Assembly: GCA_002347265.1 (NCBI GenBank)
Contig: DDYB01000013.1
Location: 141,991-205,990, forward strand
Direction: 5' to 3'
DNA from: Desulfobacteraceae bacterium UBA2245
Lineage (GTDB): Bacteria > Desulfobacterota > Desulfobacteria > Desulfobacterales > UBA2245
DNA: 64,000 nucleotides
Below the pieces are notes generated by a model. The model did no database searches. It was not told the DNA's origin and saw nothing but the letters and a program-made list of their open reading frames with translations. Every line of letters starts with the position of its first letter. Position 1 is the stretch's first letter. Position numbers and translations under genes: made by a program. Shown here piece by piece: positions 50,804 through 59,471 of the stretch.

Positions 50804-51661
50804 ATGTTTGCGCTCATCGGTATGGGAATCGTAACGGCTGCCATCATCAGCGGTTATCTCATGGAACACGGCAACCTTTCCGTGCTGTTCCAGCCTGCGG
50901 AACTGGTAATTATCTTCGGAGCGGCCACCGGCGGATTTCTCGTCGCCACGCCCATTAAAACCGTAAAATTCGTCATATCGTCCGTGATGCGAATGCTCAC
51001 CCACAGTTCGTTCGCCAAACAGGATTACATGGACGTGTTGATGCTTTTAAACGGCGTCTTTTACAAGATCCGGCAGCAGGGCCTGGTGTCCGTTGAAACC
51101 GATGTGGACGAACCCGAACAAAGCCCGCTCTTTCAGAATTATCCCAAGGTATTGAAAAATCATCGGGCCATCGACCTGATTACCGACACAATCCGAACGG
51201 TCATGACCACCACCATCGCTCCGCATGAGCTGGAAGCCCTGATTGACAGCGAGCTGGAAGCCCATCACGAAGAACTGCTGACACCGTCTTCGGCGGTCAA
51301 TTTTGTGGCCGACTGCCTTCCTGGCTTGGGAATCGTTGCGGCCGTGCTCGGCGTCATCCTCACCATGGGCAAAATCAGCGAACCCCCGGAAGTTCTCGGA
51401 CACAGCATCGGCGCCGCCCTGGTGGGAACATTTCTGGGCGTGCTGGCCTGTTACGGGTTTGTCGGCCCGGTCGGCAAAAATCTTGAACACATGGCCGCGG
51501 AAGATCTTCAGTTTCTGACGGTCATCAAGATGGCCCTGCTGTCATTTATCGGCGGAGCGGCGCCCAAGGTGGCGGTGGAATTCGGGCGCCGGGTCATTCC
51601 GGCCGAAGTCAAACCCGCCTTCACGGAACTGGAACAGGCCCTCAGGACGACAAAAAGCTGA
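50804..51661 (+). CDS. motA: MotA, H+-type stator subunit
   Basis: 285 residues, close to E. coli MotA in length and layout: four membrane helices, V-E-T-D-V-D-E-P-E-Q-S-P-L-F in the cytoplasmic loop, and L-P-G-L-G-I-V-A-A-V-L-G-V-I-L-T-M-G in the third helix. This is the proton-type MotA pattern and differs from the PomA-like protein at 33083-33844. Its stop overlaps the motB start (TGATG). Confidence 0.93.
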   Translation: MFALIGMGIVTAAIISGYLMEHGNLSVLFQPAELVIIFGAATGGFLVATPIKTVKFVISSVMRMLTHSSFAKQDYMDVLMLLNGVFYKIRQQGLVSVETDVDEPEQSPLFQNYPKVLKNHRAIDLITDTIRTVMTTTIAPHELEALIDSELEAHHEELLTPSSAVNFVADCLPGLGIVAAVLGVILTMGKISEPPEVLGHSIGAALVGTFLGVLACYGFVGPVGKNLEHMAAEDLQFLTVIKMALLSFIGGAAPKVAVEFGRRVIPAEVKPAFTELEQALRTTKS

Positions 51662-52452
51662 TGGACGATCATTCCCAGCAAGCGGTCATCATCAAAAAAG
51701 TCAAGAAAGGCGGACACGGCGGACAACACGGCGGGTCATGGAAGGTGGCTTACGCGGACTTTGTAACCGCGCTGATGGCATTCTTTCTCCTCATGTGGCT
51801 GCTGACCATGACCTCGCCGGAGCAGAAAGCGCAGCTGTCGGACTACTTTCAAAATTTCAGCATCTTCGAAAGCTCCGGTGTTTCCTCCATGAAAAAACCC
51901 GCTGATATTTTTGACCAGCCCGTTGAGGGAGTGCGCATTCAGACACGAAATCCGGGGGAAACGGAAAGCGACGGCATGAGCTCGGAAAAACTGGTCAAAA
52001 AGCTCAAGCGCGCCGTCGCGGAAAAGCTGGAAGCCATTCAGGATCAGATACTGATCGACATCGTTGAAGGCGGGGTAAGAGTGCAGATCGTGGACGCGGA
52101 AGGGCATATGATGTTTTCACTGGGAAGCGCGGAACCCACCGAAGAGGCCAGGAAAATTCTTCAACTGGTCTCGGAAAACATCCAAGATCTGAACAACCGG
52201 ATCGCCATTGAAGGGCACACGGACGCCGCCCCATTTGCCGGCGGCCAGATGACCAACTGGGAACTGTCCACAGCCCGGGCCTCGGCCGCACGACGGGAAC
52301 TGGAAAGAAACGGACTGGTTTCGGGAAGGATCGCCCGCGTGGTCGGATACGCGGATCAGGAACTGTATGTTAAAACCAATCCCAAGGATCCCAGAAACCG
52401 CCGCATCAGCATCATCCTGATTCAGCCCAATGCGGAAACGCATTTAAAGTAA
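51661..52452 (+). CDS. motB: MotB, H+-type stator subunit
   Basis: 263 residues. The membrane helix W-K-V-A-Y-A-D-F-V-T-A-L-M-A-F-F-L-L-M-W-L-L has the proton-carrying Asp33 at Trp+6, nearly identical to enterobacterial MotB. The OmpA-like domain has I-E-G-H-T-D-A-A-P-F and N-W-E-L-S-T-A-R-A and would anchor it to peptidoglycan. Third MotB-type protein in the window. It converges on cheX. Confidence 0.94.
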   Translation: MDDHSQQAVIIKKVKKGGHGGQHGGSWKVAYADFVTALMAFFLLMWLLTMTSPEQKAQLSDYFQNFSIFESSGVSSMKKPADIFDQPVEGVRIQTRNPGETESDGMSSEKLVKKLKRAVAEKLEAIQDQILIDIVEGGVRVQIVDAEGHMMFSLGSAEPTEEARKILQLVSENIQDLNNRIAIEGHTDAAPFAGGQMTNWELSTARASAARRELERNGLVSGRIARVVGYADQELYVKTNPKDPRNRRISIILIQPNAETHLK

Positions 52453-52473
52453 AAACCCGCATCAAGACGAAAA

Positions 52474-52932
52474 TCACCCCAGGCAGACATCCACCACAAA
52501 AGACCCGTAATCCGTCTCAAAAGGAATAATAATGCTCGGACCGCCCATGACATGGCGAATCGTGTGATCTTTTCCGGCCACCACGGTGGGAATGGCGGCC
52601 ACGACGTTAAAACCCTGTGATTCAAGACACTTCCTGGACACTCCGGAAACCATATTGGTGATCTCTCCCACTGCATCCCGGACATCGGCGTTGACTTCCT
52701 GGATGTCCTCTCCGAGCATGTTGGAAACGATCTTGATGATGCTGCCGGCTGAAAAACTCAGCGCCAGAGAACCCTTTGCATCGCCGGTAAGGCCGATGAT
52801 CGCCGACACATCCCCTTGAGCCGCAGTTTCCTTTTTCAGATAGGGTTTTCCGGGCCTCGGCTCGATGAACGCCATGGTTTTGAGTACATCGATCGTGCCG
52901 TCAATAAAAGCATTGATAAATCTGACATCCAT
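52474..52932 (-). CDS. cheX: CheX, CheY-P phosphatase
   Basis: 152 residues. The E-I-T-N motif (Glu90-Asn93), the phosphatase signature of CheX/CheC/FliY, is present, in V-G-E-I-T-N-M-V-S-G. V-M-G-G-P-S near the end fits CheX. It would dephosphorylate CheY-P and speed recovery of the swimming signal. cheY lies 20 nt upstream, so target and eraser are co-expressed. Confidence 0.9.
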   Translation of the reverse strand: MDVRFINAFIDGTIDVLKTMAFIEPRPGKPYLKKETAAQGDVSAIIGLTGDAKGSLALSFSAGSIIKIVSNMLGEDIQEVNADVRDAVGEITNMVSGVSRKCLESQGFNVVAAIPTVVAGKDHTIRHVMGGPSIIIPFETDYGSFVVDVCLG

Positions 52933-52952
52933 AATGATCCCCGCAAGGCTGG

Positions 52953-53333
52953 TTAAATTTTTTCCATGATCTTCTGAATTTTTTCATTCAGGACCTCGGA
53001 GGTAAACGGCTTGACGATGTAATTGCTGACGCCGGCCTTGACTGCTGCCACAACGTTTTCCTGCAGCGCCTCAGCGGTCACCATCAAAAACGGCGTTTTG
53101 CTCAGATCGGCATCGGCGCGGACCGCTTTGAGCAGTTCCAGTCCGCTCATGTTGGGCATGTTCCAGTCGGATATGACAAAATCAACTTTCTGACCCTTTA
53201 AGACCTTCAATGCGGAAACCCCGTCCTCGGCTTCAACGATGTTTTCATAACCGGACTGTTTCAGAAGGTTTCGCAATACCTTGCGCATGGTGCCAAAATC
53301 ATCTACCACCAAAATTTTAATATTCTTATCCAT
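52953..53333 (-). CDS. cheY: CheY, flagellar response regulator
   Basis: 126 residues, single receiver domain with V-V-D-D at 9-12, phosphoacceptor Asp56 in I-S-D-W-N-M-P-N-M-S-G, T-A-E-A-L-Q and K-P-F. W58 and the overall pattern match flagellar CheY that binds FliM. It lies 131 bp after cheA, where I see no clear promoter, and directly upstream of cheX. Confidence 0.95.
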   Translation of the reverse strand: MDKNIKILVVDDFGTMRKVLRNLLKQSGYENIVEAEDGVSALKVLKGQKVDFVISDWNMPNMSGLELLKAVRADADLSKTPFLMVTAEALQENVVAAVKAGVSNYIVKPFTSEVLNEKIQKIMEKI

Positions 53334-53464
53334 CCTTATCCCCCAAGCTGCATATCGGATTCAAGGAACCTCTGACGGCGAGGTTATAAAATATTGATTG
53401 CCATATCATCCGCATCCGATGATTTTAAACATCCGCCTGTTTTTTCCGGTCCGTTCCGGAATCA

Positions 53465-55681
53465 TCAGGTCTCGCTGAGGTCGAAAATCCCCTCGGGATC
53501 GAGAATCAAGCCAATCTGACCGTCTCCCATGATCGCGCCACCGGAAACCCCTCGAAGATTCTTCAGGCGTTCCCCGAGATTTTTAATCACCACCTCGGTT
53601 TTTCCGATAATCTCGTCGACCATCATGCATTTGGACTGACTTTCGCCATCCACCACCAGCACAATGGCTTCCCATGGAACCATCCGCTCCGGCCGGATGT
53701 TGAAAAGCTCGTACAATCGGACCAGCGGCATCAGGCGTCCCATGACATTGATGATCTCCCCTTTTCCGACGACATTGGCATAGGCGCTCTCCTGAGGCCG
53801 AAACGCCTGGCGTATGGCGGAGGTCGGCAGAATATATCTTTCCGGTCCGATTTTGACGATCATTCCGTCGATAATGGCCATGGTCAACGGAAAACTCGTC
53901 ACCAGGGCGGTGCCTTTTCCCGGAGCGCTTTCGATCTCGATCTTGCCCCTTAATTTCTCAACGGCCTGCTTGACCACATCCATGCCCACGCCCCGACCGG
54001 ATACATCGGTGATCTTCTCGGCCGTGGACAGGCCGGGCAGAAGGATCAGCCGAAAAACATCCTGATCCGACATTCCCTCATCATTTTCGATCAGACCGTT
54101 TTTAACGGCTTTATTGAGAATTTTTGTCCGGTCCAGCCCCTTCCCGTCATCAACGATCTCAATGACGACATTGCCTCCCCGGTGATAGGCTTTGAGCTGG
54201 ATCAACCCCTTTTCCGGCTTGCCTTGCTTAATACGCTCCGCAGCGGGTTCGATTCCGTGATCCACGGAATTTCGAATCATATGCACCAGTGGATTATAGA
54301 TTTCATCCACCATGTTTCGGTCGATTTCCGTATCCTCCCCTTCCATTTCCACGGCGATCTGCTTGCCTGTGCTTTTGGCAAGGTCTCTGACCAGACGCGA
54401 CATTCTCTGAAAGGTCTGCTTGATGGGAACCATTCTCAGTCCGGTGGAAAGCCGCTGCAGGCCCGAGGTGATTCGGAAAAACTGGGCGATGTCCCGCGTC
54501 AGATTGCGGTCGACGGTCAGCTGATTCTTGATATCCTGCTGAATCATCGACTGGGTGATCACCAGTTCGCCCACCATATCGATCATATCGTCAAGTTTCT
54601 GAGTGTCCACCCGAATCGTCGATGTGTCGGTAATCTGGGCGCTCTGCTTTCGAAGGGCCTGGGAAACCTGCCTGGGAGTGACCTTGCCCTCGCCGATCAG
54701 AGCCTCGCCCAGCTTTTTGGGAGGATCGCCCTTGGCGGCCTTCAAGCCTTCTTCAAGAATTTCGGGCGTAATCACCCCTTCATCCATAAGAATTTCGCCA
54801 AGCTTCTTTCCGGTCTGCTGATCATTCTGACGAACCTTGTTAATACGCGTCATCAGGGCCTTGAGATCAAGATCCAGTGCCTGCGACGGCAAACCGGCCA
54901 ATCGGTCCTTCAACTGGCCGATCAACATCTTCAAGGCATCGGCGCCGTCCAGGACAGCGTCAATGACCGGCGGCGTGACCTGAAGCTGATCGTTCCGGGC
55001 GTCATCCAGCAGGTTTTCCAGATTATGCGCCAGATCGCGGATGGTTTCCAGGTTCAGAAAGCTCGCAACTCCCTTCATCGAATGGAATGGACGGAATATG
55101 GTATTGATATAGTCCTTATTGCCCGGCTCCTGCTCCAGGTTCAGAATATTGACCTCGATTTCCTCTATATATTCGAGGCCTTCTGAAATAAAATCTTTCA
55201 AGAGGGACTCATCCTGAATTTCGACCTCCTGCGGCGGCGAAACCGGTTGCTCCGGCGTTTCATCCACGCTCTGAAGCGCGTTCGGCTGGGGCTGGTCCTC
55301 TGCCTGAGAGCCTTCAACGGGAATCGGCGCACCTGAAATCGCGGATGCCGCCTCCAGAAAATCCTGAATGCTTCCGGTATATTCACCGGAATTCTGAAAA
55401 CTGTCGGCAATCCGCTGCATCAGGGAAATTCCGCTTTCGATCTGTTTAAACGCATCTTCCTTGGAATCGACGGCATCGAGAATAAATTTTTCCAGAATAT
55501 GCGCCATGGCACGGGCCGTCTGAATCAGCAGAGGAATATCAAAGTCCTGCGCCTCCTGAATCACCTCGTCAAGCTGGTTGAGAAATTTTCCGGAAGTGGG
55601 AATATCCAGTTTCTGGCCGTCGAGAAACAAAAAATCCGACGCCATTCCATTGAGTTTGTTGATCAAGGAATCAAATTGCAT
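53465..55681 (-). CDS. cheA: CheA, chemotaxis histidine kinase with MshEN-like insert
   Basis: 738 residues. An N-terminal helical region (1-115, HPt-like but without a clear His) is followed by a linker and the HPt domain with phospho-His200 (F-R-P-F-H-S-M-K-G). Next come two 24-residue K-L-G-E-x-L repeats (293-316 and 323-346) that look like an MshEN c-di-GMP motif pair. Then come the dimerisation domain, ATPase with N-box H-M-I-R-N-S-V-D-H-G and D-D-G-K-G-L, and a CheW-like end. It phosphorylates CheY and CheB. It lies 2 nt after cheB. Confidence 0.95.
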   Translation of the reverse strand: MQFDSLINKLNGMASDFLFLDGQKLDIPTSGKFLNQLDEVIQEAQDFDIPLLIQTARAMAHILEKFILDAVDSKEDAFKQIESGISLMQRIADSFQNSGEYTGSIQDFLEAASAISGAPIPVEGSQAEDQPQPNALQSVDETPEQPVSPPQEVEIQDESLLKDFISEGLEYIEEIEVNILNLEQEPGNKDYINTIFRPFHSMKGVASFLNLETIRDLAHNLENLLDDARNDQLQVTPPVIDAVLDGADALKMLIGQLKDRLAGLPSQALDLDLKALMTRINKVRQNDQQTGKKLGEILMDEGVITPEILEEGLKAAKGDPPKKLGEALIGEGKVTPRQVSQALRKQSAQITDTSTIRVDTQKLDDMIDMVGELVITQSMIQQDIKNQLTVDRNLTRDIAQFFRITSGLQRLSTGLRMVPIKQTFQRMSRLVRDLAKSTGKQIAVEMEGEDTEIDRNMVDEIYNPLVHMIRNSVDHGIEPAAERIKQGKPEKGLIQLKAYHRGGNVVIEIVDDGKGLDRTKILNKAVKNGLIENDEGMSDQDVFRLILLPGLSTAEKITDVSGRGVGMDVVKQAVEKLRGKIEIESAPGKGTALVTSFPLTMAIIDGMIVKIGPERYILPTSAIRQAFRPQESAYANVVGKGEIINVMGRLMPLVRLYELFNIRPERMVPWEAIVLVVDGESQSKCMMVDEIIGKTEVVIKNLGERLKNLRGVSGGAIMGDGQIGLILDPEGIFDLSET

Positions 55682-55683
55682 GA

Positions 55684-56715
55684 TTAAACCATCCTGACTA
55701 TTTCGGATGCGATCTGGTTCAAAGGTACCACCCTGTCCGCCGCACCCATTTTTATAGCCTCTTTGGGCATGCCGAAAACCACGCAGGTCGCTTCATCCTG
55801 AGCGATGGTTCTCGCCCCCGTTTTCTTCATTTCCAGCAGTCCTTCTGCCCCATCGGCGCCCATTCCGGTCAGAATGACGCCGATCGCGTTGGCGCCGGCA
55901 TTCTTTGCCGAAGATTTAAAGAGAATATCCACCGCCGGCCGCTGATGATGAACCATGGGCCCGGTTTTGATTTCAACGTAATACCGGGCGCCGCTTCTTC
56001 TTAAAATCATGTGGAAATTTCCCGGAGCGATCAATGCCGAACCGATCGTAACCGAATCATTGTCCCTGGCTTCCTTGACAGTGATCTGGCAAAGCGAATT
56101 GAGCCGCTCGGCAAACGCCGTGGTGAAATTGGCGGGCATGTGCTGAACGACCACAATACCCGGAGAGTTCGGCGGCATTCGGGTCAGAACCGTTTTCAAA
56201 GCCTCGGTGCCGCCGGTTGAAGCACCGATGGCGATTACCTGGTTGGTGGTCTGAGCCAGGGCCTTGATGGACTCGACCCGTCCGGTTTCAATGTCTTCCC
56301 GGACCGGAGTCCGATTGATTCTGGCCCGGGAAGCCCCCCGAATCTTTTCGGCCAGCTGGGCGCTCATATCCCCTACGGAATAGGCGCTTCCCGGCTTTGC
56401 AATGACATCGACCGCTCCCAGATCCATGGCCTCCAGCGTCAACTTGCCGCCCTTGGGGGTCAGAGAACTGACGATAATGACCGGCATGGGATGAAACTTC
56501 ATGAGTTTCTTCAAAAACGTCAGTCCGTCCATTCGGGGCATCTCGATGTCCAGAGTAATCACGTCGGGCTGTAAAAAAACGATCTTGTCCCTGGCGGCAA
56601 AAGGATCCGGCGCCGTTCCGACCACCTGAATGTCGGGATATCGGGAAAGCTCCTCGCTGAACACCTTGCGAACGATTGCGGAATCATCAACAATCAGGAC
56701 CTTGATCTGTTTCAC
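55684..56715 (-). CDS. cheB: CheB, receptor methylesterase/deamidase
   Basis: 343 residues. The receiver has Asp56 in L-D-I-E-M-P. The catalytic domain has the Ser166-His192-Asp289 triad in G-A-S-T-G-G, V-V-Q-H-M-P and L-T-G-M-G-A-D-G. CheA-activated CheB removes methyl groups from receptors. Between cheD1 and cheA in the che operon. Confidence 0.96.
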   Translation of the reverse strand: MKQIKVLIVDDSAIVRKVFSEELSRYPDIQVVGTAPDPFAARDKIVFLQPDVITLDIEMPRMDGLTFLKKLMKFHPMPVIIVSSLTPKGGKLTLEAMDLGAVDVIAKPGSAYSVGDMSAQLAEKIRGASRARINRTPVREDIETGRVESIKALAQTTNQVIAIGASTGGTEALKTVLTRMPPNSPGIVVVQHMPANFTTAFAERLNSLCQITVKEARDNDSVTIGSALIAPGNFHMILRRSGARYYVEIKTGPMVHHQRPAVDILFKSSAKNAGANAIGVILTGMGADGAEGLLEMKKTGARTIAQDEATCVVFGMPKEAIKMGAADRVVPLNQIASEIVRMV

Positions 56716-56760
56716 AACGAATCCTCTCCATAGATATTCAAACTTGGCATTTGCATTGCG

Positions 56761-57270
56761 CTATCTCCCATCCTGAGCATAAGGATACCAGTCTCCCTTG
56801 CGAAGGGTGTTGACCTTGTACACGATCGCCTCGTTTTTCAAGGTATTGTAGACAATCTTGCGCCCCATGGTTCCGCCCACGTCCTCGGATATGACCCGAA
56901 TCCGGTTTGCGTTTAAGACCGACCTGGCAACGGATATATTTTCCCTGGCGACTTTCATGCACGCGGCCGAATTGTCGGACGCGCCTCCAAAGATCTGCGC
57001 GCACATATCCTTGTTGCGGATTCCTTCCTGCTGAAACATCCGGATCATATGCTCAAGCGCGGCGTTGCCGTATCGAGATGTGGCTTCTTTAGGCGCCGAA
57101 AAACTCGGATACATGTAATTCGCCATGCCGCCGCATTGATTTCTGCCGTCCCAGAAAGACACCGCCACGCAGGATCCCAGAACCGTGGATATTAAATGCG
57201 GGGTACGGGTTAAAAAAATATAGCCGGGCATTAAAAAATATTCAGCCAGCTGAATATCGTTTTCGCTCAT
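56761..57270 (-). CDS. CheD paralogue with altered active site
   Basis: 169 residues, full CheD fold: L-G-S-C-V-A-V (Cys34), G-G-A, and R-K-I-V-Y-N-T near the end. But the catalytic His, in G-x-M-A-H-x-M-L-P of active CheD, is Asn51 here (G-G-M-A-N-Y-M-Y-P), and the usual Thr six residues before the Cys is Ser28. So deamidase activity is doubtful. It may act as a binding partner of the CheX-like protein encoded just upstream (ATGA overlap). A second CheD at 58985 keeps all three residues. Confidence 0.85.
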   Translation of the reverse strand: MSENDIQLAEYFLMPGYIFLTRTPHLISTVLGSCVAVSFWDGRNQCGGMANYMYPSFSAPKEATSRYGNAALEHMIRMFQQEGIRNKDMCAQIFGGASDNSAACMKVARENISVARSVLNANRIRVISEDVGGTMGRKIVYNTLKNEAIVYKVNTLRKGDWYPYAQDGR

Positions 57271-57722
57271 CTCACGGCGTCTTCTTCCTGAAAAGTCAGA
57301 ATACAGGAAAAGCCCTCTCCATCCGACTCAAAGGCCGCGGCAATCGAGCAATCCGAATCCGGCGCTGACTGAATTTCTCCGGTCTTTTTTGCCAGCTGAG
57401 GCAGGCCGAGATCAAATACCTGACTGGTGTCAAACCTGCGCAGAAAATTGCCGCAGATCATATTGGCGGACTCCTTGAGGCAATCCTCCACAATGACCGG
57501 ACTGATTTCATCCGGCTCCATATTGAGCATATTCATCGCCATGGTTCGGGCAAAATTGTCGGGAAAGAAAAACCGCATCCGGCCGTTGCGAGGCCCCCTG
57601 AACGAAATCTGCGCAGTCATATCATAATGCCCGCCGATCTCGACCTGCTCCAGAAAAATGTAGAACATCTTTTCAAACACCTCAAAAATCGAGGTCACCC
57701 ATATCTGCTTCGTCCTGTCCAT
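57267..57722 (-). CDS. CheX/CheC-like phosphatase homologue
   Basis: 151 residues. The D-C-L-K-E-S-A-N motif (Glu84, Asn87) is a phosphatase-type ExxN centre, with Pro about 20 residues later as in CheX/CheC. Otherwise it is divergent from the cheX at 52474. It overlaps the upstream receiver gene by about 16-41 nt, depending on its start, and cheD1 by 4 nt. This cluster suggests a receiver, its phosphatase and a CheD partner working as a unit. Confidence 0.75.
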   Translation of the reverse strand: MDRTKQIWVTSIFEVFEKMFYIFLEQVEIGGHYDMTAQISFRGPRNGRMRFFFPDNFARTMAMNMLNMEPDEISPVIVEDCLKESANMICGNFLRRFDTSQVFDLGLPQLAKKTGEIQSAPDSDCSIAAAFESDGEGFSCILTFQEEDAVR

Positions 57723-58113
57723 AGGCTCCGTCTTTGCTCATTCCCAGAACCTCGTAAAGCGTGCTTCGAAGTTCTTCGGGTTGAAAGGGTTTTTTGATAA
57801 ATCCTTTGGCGCCGTGGCTCAAAGCCTCCTGCATCCGCTCGTCGCTGCCTTCGGTCGTAATAATAATTACCGGAATTTCCTTATACAGATCATCGGCCTG
57901 CATGGATCTGAGCAGCTCCAGCCCGTTGACCTCGGGCATATTGATGTCGGATATGATCACATCCACCCAGTTTTCCTTGAGTATTTCCAGCGCTTCTCTT
58001 CCGTTGGACGCCTCATAGCAATGATCCATGTTAAAGCCTGAAATGGCCGCAATCTTCTTGATAACCGCCCGCATGGAACCGGAATCATCAACGATCATGA
58101 TGTTGCAAGACAT
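57682..58113 (-). CDS. CheY-like receiver protein
   Basis: 143 residues from ATG 58113 (GAGAGG upstream and the usual family start; an ATG at 58143 overlapping the HDOD stop is the alternative). Receiver with V-D-D-S, Asp56 in I-S-D-I-N-M-P and K-K-P-F. The C-terminal tail is acidic and longer than in cheY at 52953. Its kinase is presumably CheA, and the neighbouring CheX-like protein may dephosphorylate it. Confidence 0.88.
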   Translation of the reverse strand: MSCNIMIVDDSGSMRAVIKKIAAISGFNMDHCYEASNGREALEILKENWVDVIISDINMPEVNGLELLRSMQADDLYKEIPVIIITTEGSDERMQEALSHGAKGFIKKPFQPEELRSTLYEVLGMSKDGAYGQDEADMGDLDF

Positions 58114-58139
58114 ATAAACCTCTCGGGTTGCCGGTAATT

Positions 58140-58985
58140 TCATTCAATGTTTACAAGTCCTCTGGCGGCCTCCAACTGATCTGTCAACTCCACGATGCTT
58201 TCTTCGACATCCCGCATCCGAAGATTAAACTTCTCAATGACCTCGCCAAGTCCCCGGTAGGCCAGTCCGTCCTCTCCAACGCCGATTCCCGTCATCAGGC
58301 AGATTTGATCGGAAAGATAAACCAGCCAGGGAATGGTTTTGTTTTCCTTTTCCAGCAAATCGGGCCGGTGATGGAAAGCGATGGCCTCCTTGATGTCTTC
58401 CGGAAATTTCCAATGCTCGGCAATGCGCCGCCCCACCTCGGCATGGTTAATTCCAATGATTTGTTCTTCGGCTTCCAGGAAAGAACACCCGTGATGGATC
58501 ACCCGCTCCATGACTTTCTGAAAAGATTCGCCGACGAACTCCCCCATCACCAGCTTTCCGACATCGTGCAGCAAGGCTGCCGTGTATAATTGATGATTTC
58601 TGCGCCGATAGAGTTTCTGAAACAGAATTTGCGACATCAAAGCCGCGGCCACGGAATGCTCCCAGAGCTGCACGGCGGTCGGCACATATCCCTTGAGCGG
58701 TCCGTGGTAAAATCTTGAAATTCCCGCGGTTCGGACTGCGCGGATGATGTTTTCCTGTCCCAGATAGGTCACGGCGTCCATGATGGAGCGAATGGGCTGC
58801 CTGACGCCGAAATAAGCCGAGTTGCTCATCTTGAGGATCTGCGCCGCGATAGCCTGATCCAGTTCGATCACCCGAGCCAGCTGGGCGGCCGAATAGTCCC
58901 CGGCGCTGATCAGTTCTTCCACTTTTCTGACAGTCGCCGGAAAAGCCGGAATCCTTTCAATGGTTCGAAGGATTTTATCAAGCAT
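58140..58985 (-). CDS. HDOD-domain signalling protein
   Basis: 281 residues from ATG 58985, which overlaps the cheD2 stop as TGATG; the frame extends a further 14 residues upstream. The HDOD fold is clear: I-P-A-F-P-A-T-V, D-Q-A-I-A-A-Q-I-L-K-M-S-N-S-A-Y-F-G, V-T-Y-L-G and A-A-L-L-H-D-V-G-K-L. HDOD proteins act as output or scaffold parts in signalling and motility pathways. Co-transcribed with cheD2 and the che genes. Its partner is unknown. Confidence 0.9.
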   Translation of the reverse strand: MLDKILRTIERIPAFPATVRKVEELISAGDYSAAQLARVIELDQAIAAQILKMSNSAYFGVRQPIRSIMDAVTYLGQENIIRAVRTAGISRFYHGPLKGYVPTAVQLWEHSVAAALMSQILFQKLYRRRNHQLYTAALLHDVGKLVMGEFVGESFQKVMERVIHHGCSFLEAEEQIIGINHAEVGRRIAEHWKFPEDIKEAIAFHHRPDLLEKENKTIPWLVYLSDQICLMTGIGVGEDGLAYRGLGEVIEKFNLRMRDVEESIVELTDQLEAARGLVNIE

Positions 58986-59467
58986 CACAACTCCCTTGCC
59001 ATGCCTTGAGCGCTCTTGACCGTACACCGGCCGTCGGCAATGCCAAGACTGACGGTGCGGTTGAAGTTTTGTCCCGTATCTTCTTTGTCGATAAACACAT
59101 TGTTCTTCCAGAATATTTTTCGAACCGCGGTAATGTTTTTCTGTCCGATGCGAAAAAAATCGGTATCGTTCAGAATGCTGGCGCCTCCGGCGATTTTGAC
59201 GATCATCCTCTTTTTCTCAGCGCCGAGCTGGTAGCAGGCTTTGAACAAAAGCGGGATGCCTGTATCGGCAAACATGCACGGGTTTTCTCTGGCCTTGACT
59301 GCATCCAGGGAGGCATTCGGCAGCATGAAATGCAGCATGCCGCCCACCCGGGCATGGGGATCATATACGACAACCGCAATGCATGACCCCAGCGCGTAAG
59401 TAATCAGAACGTCCGAAGAATTTTGAGACGCCTTAAAGTCTGAAATGCCAACCACGATCGTCGCCAT
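58985..59467 (-). CDS. cheD: CheD, receptor glutamine deamidase
   Basis: 160 residues from ATG 59467, just after the cheR stop; the longer frame to 59497 lies in cheR. The full catalytic set is present: Thr23, Cys29 in L-G-S-C and His46 in G-G-M-L-H-F-M-L-P. It deamidates receptor glutamines. Coupled to the HDOD gene by TGATG. Compare the His-less paralogue at 56761. Confidence 0.92.
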   Translation of the reverse strand: MATIVVGISDFKASQNSSDVLITYALGSCIAVVVYDPHARVGGMLHFMLPNASLDAVKARENPCMFADTGIPLLFKACYQLGAEKKRMIVKIAGGASILNDTDFFRIGQKNITAVRKIFWKNNVFIDKEDTGQNFNRTVSLGIADGRCTVKSAQGMAREL

Positions 59468-59471
59468 AAAT

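Noticed and set aside
53334..53464. A promoter between cheA and cheY.
   Set aside because: I found no sigma-54 (GG-N10-GC) or sigma-28 match, and the small inverted repeat there is followed by A, not T, on the minus strand.
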